Below are positions 42,794-51,724 of a stretch of DNA of 64,000 nucleotides, in pieces (positions within the stretch are counted from its first letter, which is position 1; every line of letters starts with the position of its first letter). The stretch lies in assembly GCF_001189955.1 (NCBI RefSeq), contig NZ_LFLT01000009.1, positions 1 through 64,000 on the forward strand. Direction: 5' to 3'. The translations under genes and the position numbers were made by a program. Source of the stretch: Herbaspirillum chlorophenolicum. Lineage in GTDB: Bacteria > Pseudomonadota > Gammaproteobacteria > Burkholderiales > Burkholderiaceae_D. The notes under the pieces are model-generated. The model ran no database searches. It was not told the DNA's origin and saw only the letters and a program-made list of their open reading frames with translations.

Positions 42794-42907
42794 GTTGGAC
42801 TTTCACGTCAGCGCCCGGAACCGTCCGAGCGACGTTGGAGCGAATGCTCCGCGAAAGATTCTATGCGCGAATGCGCCGTTGCACAAGACGTAATCATGCC
42901 CCGATCG

Positions 42908-44179
42908 TCACTCGTATTTGCGCGCGTCCTCGATCACCTTGCCATCGTTGGGCAGGCTGCCCGGCGCCACGAACATCACCTCGCCGCGCAGCTTGGTCAG
43001 CTCGCGCAGGCTGCCGGCCACGGCCGCCGCATCGATGGCGGGGTCTTGCGGATCACCGACCTCGCAATGCAAGGTCATGATGTCATTGGCCATCTCGCCG
43101 CTCACCACCAGCCGCGCCTTGATCACATCGCCATGACGGCGCAGCACATCGGCCACCTGGGACGGGTGCACGAACATGCCGCGCACCTTCGTGGTCTGGT
43201 CGGCACGTCCCATCCAGCCCTTGATGCGCGTATTGGTGCGCCCGCACGGCGAAGCGCCGGCAATCACCGCCGACAAATCGCCGGTGCCGAAACGCAGCAG
43301 CGGATAATCCGGATTGAACGAGGTCACCACTATCTCCCCCACCTCGCCTTCGGCGACCGGGTCGCCGGTGCCGGGGCGCACGATCTCCAGGATCAGCTCC
43401 TCGTCCAGCACCATGCCGGGATTGACCGCCCCTTCGCTCATGGTCTCGTAGGCGATGTTGCCGATATCGGCCGAGGCATACAGCTGCAGCACATGCGGCA
43501 CGCCATGCTCATGGAACCAGTTGCGCAGCGACGGCGGCAAGGCCTCGGCGCTCACCAGCGCACGCTGCACGCTGCCGATGTCGGCATTCATCTCGCGCGC
43601 CTTCTCGATGATGATCTTGAGGAAGGATGGCGTGCCGACGTAGGCGTCCGGTTTCAGGGCCGCCATCGCGTTGACCTGCAGCTCGGTCTGGCCGATGCCG
43701 GCCGGAATGACCGCGCAGCCCAGTTTGGCGGCGGCGCCTTCGACCATGAAGGCGGCCGGCGTGAAATGATAGGCGAAACAGTTCTGCACGATATGGCCGG
43801 CCGCCAGCCCCAGCGCCTTCATCGGGCTGGCGAAACGCCACCAGTCGGCACAATGCCCTTCCGGATCGTAGATCGGCCCAGGCGACACGAACAAGCGCCG
43901 CAATTGCCGCACCGGCGTGCTGTTGAGGCCGCCGAACGGCGCCTCGCGCGTCTGCAGCTCCCTCAGGTCCGACTTGCGCGTGACCGGCAATTGCGCCAGT
44001 CCGGCGCGCGAACGTACCGCCTGCGCATCGATGCCGTGCAAAATACGCGCCCAGCCCGGCGCCGCCTGCGCACGCGCCAGCAACTGCGGCAGGCGCTGCA
44101 TCAGTTGCTCTTCACGCTGCTGCGGGTCACGCCGTTCCAGCGCATCCAATTCCGCGAGGGCTTGTTTGCCGTCTGCCAT
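42908..44179 (-). CDS. Phenylacetate-CoA ligase-like AMP-forming enzyme
   Basis: The 423-residue product belongs to the PaaK branch of the ANL superfamily: ITNSTPVRQL-type phosphate region LFVSPGPIYDPEG (about 96-108), adenine-region YASADIGNIAYE (about 231), hinge-region LLRFGTGDLSAVI (about 306) and the C-terminal GMFVHPSQVADVLRR followed by DGKVIEDARKYE with the catalytic-type lysine. The classical S-S-G-T-T-G-P loop of PaaK is replaced by FVSPGP, so ATP binding may differ. It sits 12 bases after livF and closes the transport operon, and probably activates an aromatic or acyl acid after uptake. Confidence 0.85.
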   Translation of the reverse strand: MADGKQALAELDALERRDPQQREEQLMQRLPQLLARAQAAPGWARILHGIDAQAVRSRAGLAQLPVTRKSDLRELQTREAPFGGLNSTPVRQLRRLFVSPGPIYDPEGHCADWWRFASPMKALGLAAGHIVQNCFAYHFTPAAFMVEGAAAKLGCAVIPAGIGQTELQVNAMAALKPDAYVGTPSFLKIIIEKAREMNADIGSVQRALVSAEALPPSLRNWFHEHGVPHVLQLYASADIGNIAYETMSEGAVNPGMVLDEELILEIVRPGTGDPVAEGEVGEIVVTSFNPDYPLLRFGTGDLSAVIAGASPCGRTNTRIKGWMGRADQTTKVRGMFVHPSQVADVLRRHGDVIKARLVVSGEMANDIMTLHCEVGDPQDPAIDAAAVAGSLRELTKLRGEVMFVAPGSLPNDGKVIEDARKYE

Positions 44180-44191
44180 GTCGCCCCCGTC

Positions 44192-45007
44192 TCAAGCCAG
44201 CCAGCGTTTGCGGCGGCGATAGAACTTCATGTCGCGGAAATTCTTGCGCCCGCCAGACGACACGCCGAGGTAGAACTCCTTGACGTCTTCGTTATCCGAC
44301 AGATCTCGTGCCGCCCCCTCCATTACCACCCGGCCGTTTTCCAGGATGTAGCCGAAGTCGGCATAGCGCAGCGCCACCATGGTGTTCTGTTCGGCCAGCA
44401 GGAACGAGACCTTTTCCTTCGTATTGAGGTCCTTCACGATCTCGAAGATCTCTTCGACAATCTGCGGCGCCAGGCCCATCGACGGTTCGTCCAGCAGAAT
44501 CATCGACGGCTTGGCCATCATGGCGCGGCCGATCGCCGTCATCTGCTGCTCGCCGCCCGAGGTGTAGCCCGACTGCGACTTGCGCCTGATCTTCAGGCGC
44601 GGGAAATAGTCATAGATCTTTTCCAGCTCCTGCTTCACCTCGCCGTTGCTGATGCCGCGCGTGTAGGCGCCGGTCAGCAGGTTCTCTTCCACGGTCAGGT
44701 GGCCGAAGCAGTGCCGTCCTTCCATCACCTGGATCACGCCGCGCTTGACGAGGTCGTTGGGCGTCATGCGGTCGACCCGCTCGCCGCGGAATTCGATGCT
44801 GCCCTTGGTGACATCGCCGCGCTCGGCGCGCAGCAGGTTTGAAATGGCCTTGAGCGTTGTGCTCTTGCCGGCGCCGTTGGCGCCCAGCAGCGCCACGATC
44901 TTGCCGTCCGGGACGTCCAGCGAGACGCCTTTCAAGACCAGAATCACGTGGTCGTAGATGACTTCGATGTTATTGATCGAGAGCGCCGCACTACTATTGA
45001 TATTCAT
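44192..45007 (-). CDS. livF: Branched-chain-type ABC transporter ATPase, LivF-like
   Basis: The 271-residue ATPase starts at MNINSSAALSINN. Walker A is GANGAGKST (about 47-55), the signature region SGYTSGGEQQMTAIGRAMM (about 147-165) and Walker B MILLDEPSMGL (about 170-180). VEENLLTGAY and NTKEKVSFLLAEQN are typical of LivF. A C-terminal tail rich in R and K (KFYRRRKRWLA) extends past the usual end. It works with LivG on the cytoplasmic face of the LivHM channel. The symbol marks the family position; the substrate need not be a branched-chain amino acid. Confidence 0.9.
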   Translation of the reverse strand: MNINSSAALSINNIEVIYDHVILVLKGVSLDVPDGKIVALLGANGAGKSTTLKAISNLLRAERGDVTKGSIEFRGERVDRMTPNDLVKRGVIQVMEGRHCFGHLTVEENLLTGAYTRGISNGEVKQELEKIYDYFPRLKIRRKSQSGYTSGGEQQMTAIGRAMMAKPSMILLDEPSMGLAPQIVEEIFEIVKDLNTKEKVSFLLAEQNTMVALRYADFGYILENGRVVMEGAARDLSDNEDVKEFYLGVSSGGRKNFRDMKFYRRRKRWLA

Positions 45008-45074
45008 GTTCGTTCGCAATTCAAAAAAGCACCGGCGGCGAATGGGAGACGTGCAAGGCCGCCGGCGCAAGCGC

Positions 45075-46397
45075 CTACTTCATGCAGGCAGGAGTAATGC
45101 CTTTTTCTTTTGCGTATTTGGCGGCGGAAGCCTTGAACAACGGGTGGATCAGGTTCTTGTTGCCTTCGATCCAGTCAGACACCAGCACCCACTTGCTGCC
45201 GTCCCACTGCTGGATCTTCACCATGCCGGAACCTTCATGGTTTTCACACGAGGTCTTGATCTCCGGCAGCAGGCCGGTTGCGCCCAGTTGCTGCAGGCGG
45301 GCATTGGTGATGTTCAGGTTCTCCAGGCCCCAGCGCACCTGCTCGCCGCTCATGACCTTGCCTTTGCCGAACTTGTCCTGCGCGGTGCGCACCGCTTCCA
45401 CCGTGGCGATGGCCGCCGAGACGCCGCGGTTGTACAGGATGGAGCCGACCTTGTTCTTGTCCTGCATGTTGCCCTTGCCGGCACCGTAGACCACCTTGTC
45501 GATGTCGGCGATCACCGGCACGTTCTTGCCGGCCACGTTCCAGGTCGCGCTCATGTAGCCCTTGGCAGCGTCACCCGCTGGGATCGTGTCCTCCTCGGAA
45601 CCGGCCCACCATGAGCCGATGATCTTGTCGCGCGCATAGCCGACCTTTTGGGCCGCCTTCAGCGCGGTCTGGTTCATCACGCCCCAGCCCCAGAAGATCA
45701 CGTAGTCGGGGTTCTCCTGGCGGATGCGCAGCCATTGCGCGCCCTGCTCGTTGCCGGGATGCGCCACCGGAATCTCGATCAGCTTGAACTTGCCGATACT
45801 GGACTCAGCCTGCAGCGCCACGATCGGCTCCTTGCCGTAGGCCGAATCGTGGTACAGGAACACGATCTTCTTGCCGGCCAGCGAACCGCCGTTCTTGCTG
45901 GCCAGGAACTTGACGATGGCCGAGACCTGCATCTGGTAAGTGGTCACCAGCGGGAAGGCATACGGGAACACCGAACCGTCCACCGCATCGGTACGGCCAT
46001 AGCCCATCATCAGCAGCGGCACCTTGTCTTCGGCGCTCTTGTCGATCAGGGCATAGGAGATGCCGGTGGCCATCGAGTTGATCGCCGTGCCCTTGGTCAC
46101 CGGGTTCTTGTTCTTCATGCGCTCGTAGCACTCCACGCCCTTGGCGTTGTTGTACTCGGTCTCGCATTCTTCCCATGACAGCTTGACGCCGTTGATGCCG
46201 CCGTCCTTCATGTTCACGTAATTCAGGTAGTCGACATAGCCGCCGTAGTAGGACTGGCCGTTGGTGCCGTAGGGCCCCACGCGGTAGCTGGGAATGGCGA
46301 TGAACTGGTCGTTGGCTTGCGCCGCGGCCGGCAGCGCCGTGGACAGCAGGCTGGCGGCAGTTGCCGCTGCCAGCATCAGGTGTTTCATGCTCTTCAT
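45075..46397 (-). CDS. ABC transporter substrate-binding protein, LivK-like
   Basis: The 440-residue product starts at MKSMKHLMLAAATAASLLS, a signal peptide cleaved after AAA-QA, with an AGGAG 8 bases before the ATG. The mature part is a type I periplasmic-binding fold (SYRVGPYGTNGQSYYGGYVDYLNYVN; GINGVKLSWEECETEYNN) but about 60-70 residues longer than typical LivJ/LivK. This longer form, with C-terminal CENHEGSGMVKIQQWDGSKW, is the type found with aromatic or fatty-acid-like transport operons in beta-proteobacteria. It lies between permease and ATPase genes of the operon. The substrate is unknown. Confidence 0.88.
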   Translation of the reverse strand: MKSMKHLMLAAATAASLLSTALPAAAQANDQFIAIPSYRVGPYGTNGQSYYGGYVDYLNYVNMKDGGINGVKLSWEECETEYNNAKGVECYERMKNKNPVTKGTAINSMATGISYALIDKSAEDKVPLLMMGYGRTDAVDGSVFPYAFPLVTTYQMQVSAIVKFLASKNGGSLAGKKIVFLYHDSAYGKEPIVALQAESSIGKFKLIEIPVAHPGNEQGAQWLRIRQENPDYVIFWGWGVMNQTALKAAQKVGYARDKIIGSWWAGSEEDTIPAGDAAKGYMSATWNVAGKNVPVIADIDKVVYGAGKGNMQDKNKVGSILYNRGVSAAIATVEAVRTAQDKFGKGKVMSGEQVRWGLENLNITNARLQQLGATGLLPEIKTSCENHEGSGMVKIQQWDGSKWVLVSDWIEGNKNLIHPLFKASAAKYAKEKGITPACMK

Positions 46398-46489
46398 GGT
46401 CTCGTCTCCTTGTTGTGTTGTCGTTTCCGACTTATGCGTTGCCGGCACAAGCCGGCCCTTCCAACTCATGAATCTTCGCTCGCCCCCCG

Positions 46490-47566
46490 TCAATGCGGGA
46501 ACGGCCACAATCGCAATTTTTCCTTGGTGATCTGCCACAGCCGCGCCAGCCCGTGCGGCTCCACGATCAGGAAGAAGATGATCAGCGCGCCGAACACCAT
46601 CAGCTGGATATGCGAAACGGTGGCATTGGTGAACGGCAGATGGAGGAATGCGGCCAGCGGCGGCAAGACGTTATCGAGGAAGATCGGCAGCAGCAGGATG
46701 AAAGCCGATCCCAGGAAAGAGCCGAGAATGCTGCCGACACCGCCGATGATGATCATGAACAGGATGCGGAACGACAGGTCCAGCGAAAAGCCGTCCGGCT
46801 CCACCGATCCCAGGTAGCAGAATGCGTAGAGCGCACCGGCCACGCCGCAGTAAAAGGAACTGACGGCAAAGGCGGTCAGCTTGGTGCGCATCAGCGGAAT
46901 GCCGATCACTTCGGCCGCCACGTCCATGTCGCGCACGGCCATCCAGGCGCGGCCGGTGCTTGACCGCACCAGGTTCTTGGCCACCAGCGCCATGACACAG
47001 ACGATGGCCAGCACGAACAGGTATTTTTTGACCGGCGTATTGATGTCGATGCCGAACAGGTCGATCTTGGGCGTGCTGATCACGCCCGATGAGCTGTTGT
47101 TGGAGAACCAGGCGAATTTGGTCAGCGCCCACACCACGAAGAACTGCGCCGCCAGTGTCGCCACTGCCAAATAAAAGCCCTTGATGCGCAATGAAGGCAA
47201 GCCGAACAGCACGCCCACCAACGCCGCGCAGCCGCCAGCCAGGATGAAGGTAAGCAGGATGGGAATGCCCTCTACCCGCAACTGGAAGTTATAGGCGGCA
47301 TAAGCGCCCACCGCCATGAAGGCTGCCGAACCCAGCGAAAGCTGGCCGGCATAGCCGGTCAGGACGTTGAGCCCAAGAGCGGCCAGCGCAAACACCAGGA
47401 ACGGGATCAGGATCGCCGAGAACCAGTACTCGGTTCCCATGAAAGGTACGGCGACAAAGGCCACTGCCATGAACAGCGCAAAAACGATACGGTCTTGCCG
47501 GATCGGGAATATCTGGCTGTCGGCGATGTAGCTTGTCTTGAATTGTCCTGCTTCACGGTACAGCAT
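46490..47566 (-). CDS. livM: ABC transporter permease, LivM-like
   Basis: The 358-residue inner-membrane permease has about nine to ten hydrophobic segments and the LivM landmarks LNVLTGYAGQLSLGSAAFMAVGAY written in parts (GYAGQLSLGSAAFM near residue 72), GLPSLRIKGFYLAVATLA (about 122-139) and the EAA-like loop GRAWMAVRDMDVAAEVIGI. A cytoplasmic N-terminal stretch of about 25 residues precedes helix one. It is 33 bases downstream of livH. It forms the translocation channel together with LivH. Confidence 0.9.
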   Translation of the reverse strand: MLYREAGQFKTSYIADSQIFPIRQDRIVFALFMAVAFVAVPFMGTEYWFSAILIPFLVFALAALGLNVLTGYAGQLSLGSAAFMAVGAYAAYNFQLRVEGIPILLTFILAGGCAALVGVLFGLPSLRIKGFYLAVATLAAQFFVVWALTKFAWFSNNSSSGVISTPKIDLFGIDINTPVKKYLFVLAIVCVMALVAKNLVRSSTGRAWMAVRDMDVAAEVIGIPLMRTKLTAFAVSSFYCGVAGALYAFCYLGSVEPDGFSLDLSFRILFMIIIGGVGSILGSFLGSAFILLLPIFLDNVLPPLAAFLHLPFTNATVSHIQLMVFGALIIFFLIVEPHGLARLWQITKEKLRLWPFPH

Positions 47567-47599
47567 GGTGCGTCTCCAATGTATTGACTACTGTTTCAC

Positions 47600-48514
47600 T
47601 CACACCCGGTCGATATGCCGTTCACCGAACAATCCCTCCGGCCGCACCAGCAGGAACAGCAGCGCGAACACGTAGGGGAACCAGCCTTCGATGCCGCCGA
47701 AATTGCCACCGAAGGCATCCTGCATGACCGGCGGAATATAGATCTCGGCCAGCTTCTCGGAAGCGCCGATGATCAGGCCGCCGACGATCGCGCCGGGAAT
47801 CGAGGTAAATCCGCCAAGGATCAGCACCGGCAGCGCTTTCAGGGCGGTCATGGTGAGCGCGAACTGCACACCGTTGCGCGAGCCCCAGAGCAGGCCGGCC
47901 ACCAGCGCAACGAAACCGGCCACTCCCCATACGACTGCCCAGATGTGCTGCAGCGGAATACCCAGCGACAATGCCGCCTGGTGATCATCCGCCACGGCGC
48001 GCAGCGCGCGGCCGACCTTGGTCTTCTGGAAGAACAGCGCCAGCACGGCCACCAGCGCCACCACCATGCCGGAAGCGAACAGGTCGAACTTGGAAATGCC
48101 GATGCCGATGCTGTCCATCACCGACATGATGGGTTCGTCGACGATGCCCAGGTCGATCGGGCGCACTTCGCTGCCGAACAACAAAGGCCCCAGGCCTTCA
48201 AGGAAGAACGCCAGGCCGATGGTGGCCATGAACAGCGTGATCGGCGGCTGGTTGACCAGCTTGCGCAGCACGAAGCGCTCAGTCGCCAGGCCGACCAGGA
48301 TCATGACGGCGAAGGCGCCGATCACCGCCGCCCACATCGGCATGCCCTTGTCCATCAAGCCCACCACCGCCAGCGCCGCGAAATACACCATCGCCCCCTG
48401 GGCGAAATTGAATACGCCGGAAGCCTTGTAGATCAGCACGAATCCCAGCGCCACCAGCGAATACATGAGGCCGGAGAGCAAACCGCTCAGCGCCACTTCG
48501 AAAAAGAATTGCAT
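47600..48514 (-). CDS. livH: ABC transporter permease, LivH-like
   Basis: The 304-residue permease has eight or so membrane segments and the LivH patterns MYSLVALGFVLIYKASGVFNFAQG in parts (LVALGFVLIY near 24; FNFAQGAM near 37), GRALRAVADDHQAALSLGI (about 168-186) as the ATPase-contact loop, and a glycine-rich GGFTSIPGAIVGGLIIG near 236. It is placed between livG and livM, the normal order. It contributes half of the membrane pore. Confidence 0.92.
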   Translation of the reverse strand: MQFFFEVALSGLLSGLMYSLVALGFVLIYKASGVFNFAQGAMVYFAALAVVGLMDKGMPMWAAVIGAFAVMILVGLATERFVLRKLVNQPPITLFMATIGLAFFLEGLGPLLFGSEVRPIDLGIVDEPIMSVMDSIGIGISKFDLFASGMVVALVAVLALFFQKTKVGRALRAVADDHQAALSLGIPLQHIWAVVWGVAGFVALVAGLLWGSRNGVQFALTMTALKALPVLILGGFTSIPGAIVGGLIIGASEKLAEIYIPPVMQDAFGGNFGGIEGWFPYVFALLFLLVRPEGLFGERHIDRV

Positions 48515-48563
48515 GTCGTCTCCTTGCCGCTTCGTTCTTGTTATTTTTTTGTTCGATTCAGAT

Positions 48564-49445
48564 TCAGTGCGATGTGCCCAGGTAAGCCCTGATCACTTCT
48601 TCATTGTTCATCACCTCGTCGGGCGTGCCGTCGCCGATCTTCTTGCCGTAGTCCAGCACCACCACGCGGTCGGAGATATCCATCACCACGCCCATGTCGT
48701 GCTCGATCAGCACGATGGTGGTGCCGAACTGGTCGTTGACATCGAGGATGAAACGGCACATGTCCTGTTTCTCTTCCACGTTCATGCCGGCCATCGGCTC
48801 GTCCAGCAGCAGCATGCCCGGCTCTGCCGCCAGCGCACGCGCCAGTTCCACGCGCTTTTGCAGGCCGTAGGGCAAGCGCCCCACCGGCGTCTTGCGGATA
48901 TGCTGGATCTCAAGGAAGTCGATCACCTCCTCCACCTTGCGCCGGTGTTCGATTTCCTCGTTGCGCGCAGCGCCCCACCACAGCGCGTTGGACAACAGGC
49001 CGGAACGCATCTTGGTGTTGCGTCCGGTCATGATGTTGTCGAGCACGGTCATGCCCTTGAACAGCGCGATGTTCTGGAAAGTGCGCGCGATGCCCTGGCG
49101 TGCAATCGTGCTCGGGCGCATGCCCCGCCGCTGCTGGCCGCGGTAGATGATGTTGCCCTTTTGCGGATGGTAGACGCCGTTGATGACATTGATCATCGAG
49201 CTCTTGCCGGCGCCATTGGGGCCGATGATGGCGCGGATCTCGTGTTCGCGCACATTGAAGGAGATGTCCGTCAGCGCCTTGACGCCGCCGAAGGACAGCG
49301 AGATGTTCTGCAGATCGAGGATGACGCCGCCGATCTGCCGGCCATTGGCGGACGTGCCTTCGGCCTGCGCATCCGGGGTCAATACGGGCGGCAGCCCGGA
49401 TGGGAAAATTTCTGCAGTCATGTGTCGCTTCATGATCGTATTCAT
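48564..49445 (-). CDS. livG: Branched-chain-type ABC transporter ATPase, LivG-like
   Basis: The 293-residue ATPase has Walker A GPNGAGKSSM (about 74-83), signature LPYGLQKRVELARAL (about 189-203, the normal LivG variant of LSGGQ), Walker B MLLLDEPMAGM (about 210-220) and the switch histidine in VLIEHDMGVV. An N-terminal extension of about 40 residues (SGLPPVLTPDAQAEG) precedes the ATPase core; in-frame ATGs at 49433 and 49421 are alternative starts and none has a strong Shine-Dalgarno site. It is 81 bases downstream of the acyl-CoA ligase gene. Confidence 0.9.
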   Translation of the reverse strand: MNTIMKRHMTAEIFPSGLPPVLTPDAQAEGTSANGRQIGGVILDLQNISLSFGGVKALTDISFNVREHEIRAIIGPNGAGKSSMINVINGVYHPQKGNIIYRGQQRRGMRPSTIARQGIARTFQNIALFKGMTVLDNIMTGRNTKMRSGLLSNALWWGAARNEEIEHRRKVEEVIDFLEIQHIRKTPVGRLPYGLQKRVELARALAAEPGMLLLDEPMAGMNVEEKQDMCRFILDVNDQFGTTIVLIEHDMGVVMDISDRVVVLDYGKKIGDGTPDEVMNNEEVIRAYLGTSH

Positions 49446-49525
49446 CGATAGGTCAGGATACGCTTGGATTCGGCCGGACCAACAGGCCCGGTTCGTGTGG
49501 CTGCATGTATGCGTCGGCGCGCCGT

Positions 49526-51487
49526 TCAGGCCGCGCGTCCCAGCACCGCAAAGGTTTTCGCTTCGGCGATCTTCAGGTCGGCGGAAATCATGCCCTGCCG
49601 GCCGTCCTCGAACTTCACCTGCGTCTCGATGTATTGCGACGCACGGCCGTCGTACAGCGCGTCGATCAGCACCGCGTACTTGTCGGCGATGAAGCCGCGC
49701 CGCACCTTGCGGGTACGGGTCAGCTCCTCGTCATCGGGGTCGAGTTCCTTGTGCAGGATCAGGAAGCGGTGGATCTGCGAATCGGCCAGCAACGGATCGG
49801 CCGCCAGGTCGGCGTTGACCTTTTCCACGCATTCGCGCACCAGTTCGTACACGGCGGGATTGGCGGCCAGGTCGGTATAGCCGCTGTACGGCAAGTTGCG
49901 CCGCTCGGCCCAGTTGCCGACCGCATCCATGTCGATGTTGATGAAGGCCATGCACTGCTCGCGCTCGTTGCCGAAGGTGACGGCCTCCTTGACGAAGGGG
50001 AAGAACTTCAGCTTGTTCTCGATGTACTTGGGCGCAAACATGCTGCCGCAAGCCATCTTCCCGACATCCTTGGCGCGGTCGATGATCTTGAGGTGGCCGT
50101 CGCTGTCGAAGAAGCCGGCATCGCCGGTATGGAAATAGCCTTCGGCGTCGATGGCTTCGGCGGTGGCGTCGGGGCGCTTGAAGTATTCCTTCATCAGGCC
50201 CGGCGATCGCACCAGCACTTCGCCGTTATCGGCGATGCGTACCTCCACGCCTTTCATCGGCCGGCCGACGCTGTCCAGCTTGACGTCGCCCGAGGGCTGC
50301 ATGCAGATGGTGACGCAGGTCTCGGTCATGCCATAGAGCTGCTTCAGGTTGATGCCCAGTGAGCGGTAGAAATCGAACAGGTCGGGACCGATGGCTTCGC
50401 CGCCGGTATAGGCCACTCGCAATCGCGACATGCCCAGCACATTCTTCAGCGGGCCATACACCAGCAGGTCGCCCAACGCGTACTGCAGGCGATCGGCCAG
50501 CGAGACACCGGGCTTGCGGTCGAGGATGCGCATGCCGACACGGCGCGCCACGCGCATGAAACCGTGGAACATCTTGCGCTTGATCCAGCCAGCGTCCTCG
50601 ATGCGGATCATCACCTGGGTCAGGATATTTTCATAAACGCGCGGCGGCGCGAAGTAATAGGTCGGGCCGATCTCGCGCAGGTCGCTCATCACGGTATTGG
50701 GCGACTCCGGGCAGTTCAGGCAGAAGCCCGCCACGTGCTGCTGGGCGAACGAGTACAGGAAATCTCCCACCCAGGCCAACGGCAGGTAGCAGAGGATGTC
50801 GTCCTCTTCGTTGAGGCGGTCGAACTCCACCAGCGTGCGCGCGGTGGTGATCATCGCGCGGTGCGAATGGCAGACGCCCTTGGGCTTGCCGGTGGTGCCG
50901 GAGGTATAGAGGATGATGGCAACGTCGTCGGGCTTGCCGGCCTTGACTTCGTTCATGAAGAAATCAGGATGCACGCGCTCGTAGGCGCGGCCCAGTTCCT
51001 GAACGCGAGCAAACGACAGCAGCTCCGGCTGATGGTAATTGCGCATGCCGCGCTCATCGTCGTAAATGACATGCGCGATGCGCGGCAGGCTTTCCTTGAT
51101 CTCGAAGACCTTGTCGACCTGCTCCTGGTCTTCGGCCATGACGAAGTCGACATTGGCGTCGGCCAGCACATAGGCCATGTCGGCAGCCGGGGCGTCCTGG
51201 TACAGCGGCACCGGCATGCCGCCCAGCACCTGTGCGGCGGACATCGCCCAATACAGGCGCGGGCAATTGTTGCCGATGATCGCCAGGCTCATGCCACGCT
51301 TGAACCCCAGCGCCGCCAGTCCACAGGCGAAGGCACGCACTTCATCAGCCACCTGCTGCCAGCTCGTGGCCTGCCAGATGCCCAGGTCCTTCTCGCGGAA
51401 GGCCGGTCGCTGCGGCCGTGTCTGCGCGTGCGCAAGCAGCAGCTGCGGAAACGTTTGCGTTTCCGTCTCTTGTCTCGTCTCCACCAT
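49526..51487 (-). CDS. AMP-dependent long-chain acyl/aryl-CoA ligase
   Basis: The 653-residue product is a full ANL enzyme: P-loop ILYTSGTTGKPKGVC (about 196-210), the A5 region LKQLYGMTETCVTIC (about 378-392), the hinge YFHTGDAGFFDSDGHLKIIDRAKD (about 447-470, in parts) and a C-terminal lysine region. It is longer than FadD, closer to the FAA1/long-chain synthetase type with an LCFAS motif. It is the first gene of the operon and diverges from the Crp/Fnr regulator. With the PaaK-like gene at the other end, the operon encodes uptake followed by CoA activation; the acid could be aromatic or aliphatic. Confidence 0.9.
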   Translation of the reverse strand: MVETRQETETQTFPQLLLAHAQTRPQRPAFREKDLGIWQATSWQQVADEVRAFACGLAALGFKRGMSLAIIGNNCPRLYWAMSAAQVLGGMPVPLYQDAPAADMAYVLADANVDFVMAEDQEQVDKVFEIKESLPRIAHVIYDDERGMRNYHQPELLSFARVQELGRAYERVHPDFFMNEVKAGKPDDVAIILYTSGTTGKPKGVCHSHRAMITTARTLVEFDRLNEEDDILCYLPLAWVGDFLYSFAQQHVAGFCLNCPESPNTVMSDLREIGPTYYFAPPRVYENILTQVMIRIEDAGWIKRKMFHGFMRVARRVGMRILDRKPGVSLADRLQYALGDLLVYGPLKNVLGMSRLRVAYTGGEAIGPDLFDFYRSLGINLKQLYGMTETCVTICMQPSGDVKLDSVGRPMKGVEVRIADNGEVLVRSPGLMKEYFKRPDATAEAIDAEGYFHTGDAGFFDSDGHLKIIDRAKDVGKMACGSMFAPKYIENKLKFFPFVKEAVTFGNEREQCMAFINIDMDAVGNWAERRNLPYSGYTDLAANPAVYELVRECVEKVNADLAADPLLADSQIHRFLILHKELDPDDEELTRTRKVRRGFIADKYAVLIDALYDGRASQYIETQVKFEDGRQGMISADLKIAEAKTFAVLGRAA

Positions 51488-51724
51488 CTTCCCACCTTCT
51501 TTTTGTAGGCTCGGAGGATATTGCCAGGATGCTGGAAATATCCGGTGTCGGATCAGTCTGTGCCGCCTTGCTTACGTCGGTCTTACTGCATCCGCCGTGA
51601 AGTCTTGCGTGCCAGCCGTCCTGTATTTTTCATGACTGCTTTTTTGGGATGATAGTAGAGTCAGTTGTTGCCAGCGGATGTCATCTCACCGACAATTGTC
51701 AAACTTTCGATATTGCGACGCATC

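Noticed and set aside
41774-44842. Plus-strand open frame of over 1000 codons across alaC, the PaaK-like gene and livF
   Set aside because: It spans three well-supported genes on the other strand and has a low-complexity translation.
48820-48880. LivG ATPase signature LPYGLQ instead of LSGGQ, at first thought degenerate
   Set aside because: This variant is normal for LivG-type ATPases, so it is not evidence of loss of function.
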